Source of the DNA: CAYQAE01 sp964415445 [NCBI: uncultured archaeon]
Lineage (GTDB): Archaea; CAYQAE01
DNA: 9,440 nucleotides
Direction of reading: 5' to 3'
Assembly: GCA_964415445.1 (NCBI GenBank)
Contig: CAYQAE010000075.1
Span: 1 to 9,440, forward strand
The position numbers were made by a program, and so were the translations under genes. The notes under the pieces were generated by a model. It did not search any database. It was given only the letters and a program-made list of their open reading frames with translations, and had not been told where the DNA came from. How positions within the stretch are numbered: position 1 is the stretch's first letter; each line of letters opens with the position of its first letter. Positions 8,101-9,440 of the stretch are shown piece by piece.

Positions 8101-9096
8101 AGATAGAGAATTCCAAGAATATCTCCAACCGCCCCTATTTTCTTCATTGCCGAATTCTTCATAATCATCATCCGTTCCAGTATATCCGCCTTCACTTTGC
8201 CCCCATGAAGCCATATCAGCCATATCTTGAACTATATCAAAATATGTCATGCCAGCAACATCACCAACTTGTGCAACTAAACTTTTGTTCCTCGCAAAAA
8301 CTACAGCGAGCATTGTTGGCCCAAATTCGTATATTTCCTTGGCTGAAGAAACACCAATGCCATAACCATTATTATTTGTATCAGGATTACCTAAAGGACA
8401 ATTTGAATCTGATGAAATAGATTGAATATACATATTTGAAAATAAATAATTCAAACCAGATGTTACATCAAAAACATACGGATCTTCACTCATATTTCCA
8501 TCAGGCAGATGACTATGTTTTTCAAATGCCATAACAGCGGTAGCGGTAGGAGATATAGTATATGAACCAGTTGTCCAATATCCTCCATATTCCCCATCAT
8601 AAGTACCTCTATTCATCTGTTTGTGTAAATACCAAAGACCTTCATCGATTGCAATATTTACTTTTGTTTCATTTGTTTCTTCTTTTACCTCGATATAATA
8701 TTCATCACTAAAATTATAACCACTATCATTCCATACAATTAATTTAGCTGTAAAATTACTTCCAACACTTCCACTATATGTAGCTTTAGTTTCGATGTTG
8801 TAAGCATCATATATAGAATTATATTCATAATCTACTACTTCATTGCTAAATAATTTTTCACTACTTAAAGTTCCATTTCCAAAATCCCACGAATAATTAT
8901 ATAAACTATTACTAGAGTTATAAACAACAGCCTTTAATGTTATATGCGCTCCACCATAAGTATCATGAGGAATGGAAGGCATTTGAGAGATCCAAGGCAC
9001 ACATATAACTTTTGGAGGATCTGCAAGAACATTATTTGCATTAAAGGAAATAGCGAATAATAATATCAAAATAAACTTCCTATTAAACTTATTCAT
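2146..9096 (-). CDS. Giant membrane-anchored surface protein: PKD, alpha/alpha toroid, LamG, Ig-like domains
   Basis: About 2,316 residues. Residue numbers here and in the domain entries count from the alternative GTG at 9105, making the preferred ATG residue 4. That ATG has GTGAT four bases upstream; an in-frame TAG at 9111-9109 rules out longer starts. Order: signal peptide (4-28: basic NKFNRK, hydrophobic FILILLFAISF, then VLA before DPP); PKD-like domain with YSWDFGNGT (about 30-141); six-repeat alpha/alpha toroid (150-515); carboxypeptidase-regulatory-like plus beta module (515-698); two LamG domains (705-930, 931-1135); a second copy of the module (1136-1348); an unassigned beta-rich region (1350-1640), possibly a sugar-mutarotase-like supersandwich; six Ig-like domains (1641-2201); one TM helix (2217-2237) and a KKRRK stop-transfer; an ~82-residue charged cytoplasmic tail. 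About 60 N-X-S/T sequons suggest N-glycosylation. LamG domains usually bind sugars or proteins, so adhesion or S-layer-associated binding is likely. The upstream gene overlaps its start; moxR converges on its end. The exact role is unknown. Confidence 0.93.
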   Translation of the reverse strand: MNKFNRKFILILLFAISFNANNVLADPPKVICVPWISQMPSIPHDTYGGAHITLKAVVYNSSNSLYNYSWDFGNGTLSSEKLFSNEVVDYEYNSIYDAYNIETKATYSGSVGSNFTAKLIVWNDSGYNFSDEYYIEVKEETNETKVNIAIDEGLWYLHKQMNRGTYDGEYGGYWTTGSYTISPTATAVMAFEKHSHLPDGNMSEDPYVFDVTSGLNYLFSNMYIQSISSDSNCPLGNPDTNNNGYGIGVSSAKEIYEFGPTMLAVVFARNKSLVAQVGDVAGMTYFDIVQDMADMASWGQSEGGYTGTDDDYEEFGNEENRGGWRYSWNSLSSDISTTKWPMIGLMLGEKEWDINISNWVKTELYNYIYYSAIPDGDGTSGFGYGVSSTGSTLARTASGLNCLMFTEDYTSDMYYNGLNYIKNRWNNYDETDWYVGSKTKHLYDMVALYDMISYFRDEIERYLEADIYDFFANEILLEKQNIDGSFPNGYRFKGDQPTANALYILRKTVDIPIYVRESNFPYSPISNADVRVYKDGEIIASGKTDISGKFSYSSVDESFHYIIPDKIEAYHPKYKTASTYDVLKGYIELEKVPYTWVNEHWPYGISVNVTSSVEKQDYEVGVSLISYGVFSKIGQDAIINTDSIRVFECTEDGQNLNEVSNYSIDDKLNVTWTIDISAGISKYYNIYFNSLSGGLLPAEEDKQLLYLKFDERSGNFVNDSSVHKTNGTISGATWINDKYGWGLQFDGEDDYVDIVDTEGINLGGPWTDRTTSVWFKTSDDITSTQIIYEEGGNERGFNIYIEGGKLWIGGYNERGVVESDWQGTWFSTSISQNCWYHAVLKLEDAEYQEKSDKFMAYLNGERFGIGSGARVYQHPGDIGIGRMDGGGILNYVENAVDSGFYFNGTISEVRMFDDSLSDGEIKALYLSKSLILDLKMDQEAGNIANDSSGFQNNGILYNMNDNNWVEGKYGNALEVDGVDDYVNFGDFNLDSSDNFSFCLWFNGSYGQYGSIFLKGHTSDSYGFDLGDTTVRFGIRGDQSYSRIVAPFDENQWHYFVGVHEAGNKISIYYDGELVGTDSIPTLGEVTSGEIGFGDSDRLISSRVGNISGSIDEVKIFGRALSASEIKNLYSKQGYRDLAGGIRAHNLQIYDTWNYFRVYDQLGQVLPNTEAVIEDSSGEIVASTISDLSGDAYCEFPNPKENYNITFYNIVHNKSIVSNFIPTNHPYGSEITLDRKPNSKVSGDWHSWLSINVSAPDIAQMDAIAEYTVNFSNKLGSGKTFDPNSIRILEYDFSGNIIYPGDTLSGIPYIWNNVSLDKGTLIWTLNGTMDANSNRSYRIYFDIMKEGFAPKHKSSYEIASVYFNQTKQEIFEDLTSNGLYVIENEKIKFFLSNPYNVSGSGVYSFGSPVRIWTKDRDNEISNSSYYREDREILNYMNFTFNSNFINFSSFTLYENKIIADAGTIGNFSIKIIYEIYEKVNYVKITLQAENIDTAAHNARFDVYGDLFGSNYDGNITAYDSSGGLINESIDDGKKSSGSTWDADTWVTIFTEIGSNPEYNDLFGFLLDDNTFTLQSGENCKFSISDDNTYSIAAGNSHKMEFYLMSDYRGDDQYWDSAEEGSSTVTENVTPLEVGFDTNPPPIFSDINVSPQDPIAYDYSRIYQFNITVSDDDILHTVLFELNNSSGYSTNYSVNIIDSYFYSFNLGNLDAGNYTYRWHFIDSAYNKVSTPFHNYSIVKSSSSVSLEIDDVFDNKSIQGGDSFEITISPPTVLNDYANLYVNFSGTLELIYSGIAPYTYVNSTEVLDLPLGTYKIFANYSGNKNFLPSNKTLFLTVIDTKSPDLDIITSSGQYNSNFELIVDVDDYTLDKVWFTIDGGEKTYLNPPYFNDTIDIIGGWQEGETKVIEVWANDSKNLDSFAQISITKDTVVFISLLDPINNNTKINSSKLEVFYNTDASDLSGGYVKIHLGGIVERDYTLATQSYTIDNIPEGVHALYIEVKDDAGNINTSKVIYILVDLTPPSIYLTSIENNSKLNVQDFTLEYQLDSAEEVKIYIDSQIYIDSDKDGYFEVSNLDEGSHQIRIQARDDFGNINLSDIFYFSIDLNPPLFSDVSVDSNFSTYYVPQRSYKISCNWNDSVSLSQVILEFNGHNYTVPTHIGNNYFYYFSNLDAGSHSIRWYAKDSHGNWNFTSYYYLNISKVGSLDSDDSVFDIFRNIYFLLILVAVLSATVGAVVYKKRRKDEDCSGSFDTSQAVGLDESLFGVLGGSREEEEDKFYGSILDKVDETESKKEKKKLKKTKKKEKDSDKDIFDMISDQI
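2149..2457 (-). other. Transmembrane anchor and charged cytoplasmic tail of the giant protein
   Basis: Residues 2217-2237 (IYFLLILVAVLSATVGAVVY and neighbours) form one hydrophobic helix followed by KKRRK, which fixes a type I topology. The ~82-residue tail has an acidic cluster (REEEEDK, 2270-2276), then a Lys-run region (2291-2305) and a terminal acidic-hydrophobic stretch DIFDMISDQI (2310-2319). No LPXTG-type sorting signal or PGF-CTERM is present. A tail this long suggests contact with cytoplasmic partners; no known signalling domain is visible. Confidence 0.85.
2153..2235 (+). terminator. Probable moxR terminator inside the opposing gene's tail
   Basis: Just after the moxR stop lies a small inverted repeat, TGATC-TGA-GATCA (2153-2165), and then a run of plus-strand T-tracts: T5 at 2191-2195, T6 at 2197-2202, T5 at 2210-2214, T5 at 2222-2226 and T6 at 2230-2235. 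Archaeal intrinsic termination depends on such U-rich runs, with or without a hairpin. The tracts are the complement of the AAA/AAG Lys codons in the giant protein's cytoplasmic tail, so this DNA has a coding reason to be T-rich on this strand; terminator function is inference. Confidence 0.45.
2503..4185 (-). repeat. Array of six Ig-like domains (surface stalk)
   Basis: Residues 1641-2201 form about six Ig-like beta domains of 80-100 residues. Units 4 and 5 share the ending EG(V/S)H-x-(L/I)-x-I-x-(V/A)-(K/R)-D-D-x-G-N-I-N and a D-L-(T/N)-P-P junction. Units 1 and 6 share YFY-(S/Y)-F, NLDAG and RW ahead of DS-(A/H). Unit 2 (LPLGTYKIFANYSGNKNF) is of the bacterial Ig-like 3 type that often follows a VKSSSSVSL linker in archaeal surface proteins. 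The array probably holds the N-terminal binding domains away from the membrane. Sequons are densest here. Confidence 0.75.
5062..7563 (-). repeat. Duplicated CarboxypepD-reg-like plus beta module flanking the LamG pair
   Basis: A module at residues 515-698 (bases 7012-7563) recurs at 1136-1348 (bases 5062-5700), bracketing the two LamG domains. Matching blocks are GEIIASGKTDISG versus GEIVASTISDLSG, WPYG versus HPYG, SVNVTS versus SINVSA, TDSIRVFE versus PNSIRILE, and WTIDISAG..YYNIYFN versus WTLNGTMD..SYRIYFD. The first half resembles carboxypeptidase regulatory-like (Ig-fold) domains. The second half resembles the beta domains that often go with DUF2341/LamG proteins; that assignment is tentative. 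Confidence 0.65.
5701..6993 (-). other. Tandem LamG (concanavalin-like) domain pair
   Basis: Two LamG domains lie back to back, at residues 705-930 and 931-1135. Both show the family's opening and closing patterns: LLYLKFDE/LILDLKMDQ, then NDSS, then NG(T/I), then a Lys-Tyr-Gly (KYGWGLQFDG, KYGNALEVDG) leading to DDYV, and at the end NGTISEVRMFDDSLSDGEIKALY and SGSIDEVKIFGRALSASEIKNLY (hyphen-free stretches as read). The central strands include the usual W-F and W-H-Y/F positions (CWYHAV, QWHYFVGV) and YLNGE/YYDGE. Such domains usually bind glycans or proteins outside the cell. Confidence 0.88.
7576..8658 (-). other. Extracellular alpha/alpha toroid domain, six repeats
   Basis: Residues 150-510 of the giant protein (numbered from the GTG at 9105) divide into six units, each starting with a helix such as DEGLWYL, SGLNYLF, NGLNYIK or ANEILLEKQ, followed by a Gly/aromatic turn (GGYWTTG, GYGIG, GGWRYSW, GFGYG, GSFPNGY) and a small-residue-rich inner helix (SPTATAVMAFE, FGPTMLAVVFA, ARTASGLNCLMF, QPTANALYIL). 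This is the pattern of the terpenoid cyclase/prenyltransferase and complement TED toroids. I see neither the DXDD motif of squalene-hopene cyclases nor a thioester GCGEQ. A binding role, or an unidentified enzyme such as a polysaccharide-active one, fits better than terpene cyclisation. Confidence 0.7.
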
Positions 9097-9440
9097 TATT
9101 ATCACGCCCTATAAATTTTCTAAAATTATTATAAATATTTTTAAAAGAATGATGTAATCTATTATTTCTTATCTTTTTGGGATTTATTGAAATAATCCCA
9201 AAAAAACTACAAGAAACTAAAGTGACAAGAAATATCAAATAAAATATAGTATTTTCAGATGAATCATTTTCATCTATAATTTCATCATAATGCTTAGAAT
9301 AAATCATAAAAACTAAAAGTGTATCAGAAACATTATTTCCAGCTTTATCTACTGCTATTATTGTAATATTATAGGTACCTATACCTAAATTTAGATTTAT
9401 TTTTTGCGAATCATCTAAAATTGTTCTATTATATACATTA
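9089..9440 (-). CDS. C-terminal end of a second Ig-domain, membrane-anchored surface protein (partial)
   Basis: The minus-strand frame is open from the right edge (first whole codon at 9439) to the TAA at 9091-9089, giving 116 residues of a larger protein whose start lies outside the window. Residues 1-44 are the end of an Ig-like domain: LGIGTYNITIIAVDKAGNNVSD closely resembles the endings of Ig units 4 and 5 of the giant protein (split here as LGIGTYNITIIAVD and KAGNNVSD). A short acidic linker (DEIIDENDSSEN) leads to a TM helix at about 64-85 (IFYLIFLVTLVSCSFFGIIS), then a basic 31-residue tail (NPKKIRNNR onward), so the topology is type I. Its stop overlaps the ATG of the giant gene by 8 bases (ATGAATAA), arguing for one operon with coupled translation. 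The Met at 9307 is internal and is not a gene start. Confidence 0.85.
   Translation of the reverse strand, partial: NVYNRTILDDSQKINLNLGIGTYNITIIAVDKAGNNVSDTLLVFMIYSKHYDEIIDENDSSENTIFYLIFLVTLVSCSFFGIISINPKKIRNNRLHHSFKNIYNNFRKFIGRDNNE
9101..9109 (-). promoter_or_regulatory. Shine-Dalgarno-like site deciding the giant gene start
   Basis: On the minus strand, GGGCGTGAT sits four bases before the ATG at 9096 and matches seven of nine bases of the archaeal consensus GGAGGTGAT. The in-frame GTG at 9105 lies inside this motif, so it would leave no site upstream of itself. This favours the ATG. The site falls in the last codons of the upstream gene (RDNNE), consistent with translational coupling. Confidence 0.5.

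Noticed and set aside
8149-8190. Asp-rich TDDDYEE as a cyclase DXDD motif
   Set aside because: The sequence has three consecutive Asp preceded by Thr and does not give D-X-D-D; it sits in a loop between repeat helices.
8205-8420. Plus-strand open frame of 71 codons
   Set aside because: Antisense to the toroid domain, with Gln/His/Leu-rich low-information sequence and no promoter or ribosome site.
9103-9105. GTG as the start of the giant gene
   Set aside because: It lies within the Shine-Dalgarno-like motif; the ATG nine bases later has correct spacing and gives a cleaner signal peptide. Not excluded.
9089-9307. A separate 72-residue small membrane protein
   Set aside because: The frame stays open to the right edge and the upstream residues form an Ig-like domain end, so this is the C-terminus of a longer protein.

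Overview
The window looks like an AT-rich archaeal genome fragment. Signs are very long secreted proteins with C-terminal membrane anchors and basic stop-transfer segments, dense N-X-S/T sequons, TATA-like boxes at short distances before starts, near absence of strong Shine-Dalgarno sites, and strong AAA/AGA/ATA codon preference. The cassette of Ig-like domains, LamG domains and carboxypeptidase-regulatory-like modules resembles surface proteins I associate with DPANN archaea (Woesearchaeota/Pacearchaeota type). That lineage guess is inference only; no marker gene is present.

Layout: (1) bases 1-863, minus strand, hold the N-terminal 287 residues of an unrecognised charged cytoplasmic protein that runs off the left edge and carries two copies of a ~52-residue repeat spaced exactly 87 residues apart. 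(2) 864-982 is a 119-bp divergent promoter region with TATA-like boxes facing both ways. (3) 983-2149, plus strand, is a complete MoxR-family AAA+ ATPase with an extra ~65-residue charged N-terminal extension. (4) 2146-9096, minus strand, is a giant cell-surface protein of about 2,316 residues: signal peptide, PKD-like domain, six-repeat alpha/alpha toroid (terpenoid cyclase/prenyltransferase-like fold), a carboxypeptidase-regulatory-like plus beta module, two LamG domains, a second copy of that module, a large unassigned beta region, six Ig-like domains, one transmembrane helix and an ~82-residue Lys/Glu-rich cytoplasmic tail. (5) 9089-9440, minus strand, is the 3' end of a second membrane-anchored Ig-domain surface protein that overlaps the giant gene start by 8 bases.

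The two surface-protein genes probably form an operon with coupled translation. moxR converges on the giant gene and their stop codons overlap, so each gene's transcription end must lie inside the other's coding sequence; the Lys-rich tail code gives a row of T-tracts on the plus strand just where moxR should terminate. A working hypothesis, not shown by the sequence, is that the MoxR chaperone-like ATPase and the neighbouring charged protein act on the cytoplasmic tails or on assembly of these surface proteins. No RNA genes, mobile elements, CRISPR arrays or attachment sites were seen, and there is no gene-free stretch over 300 bases.
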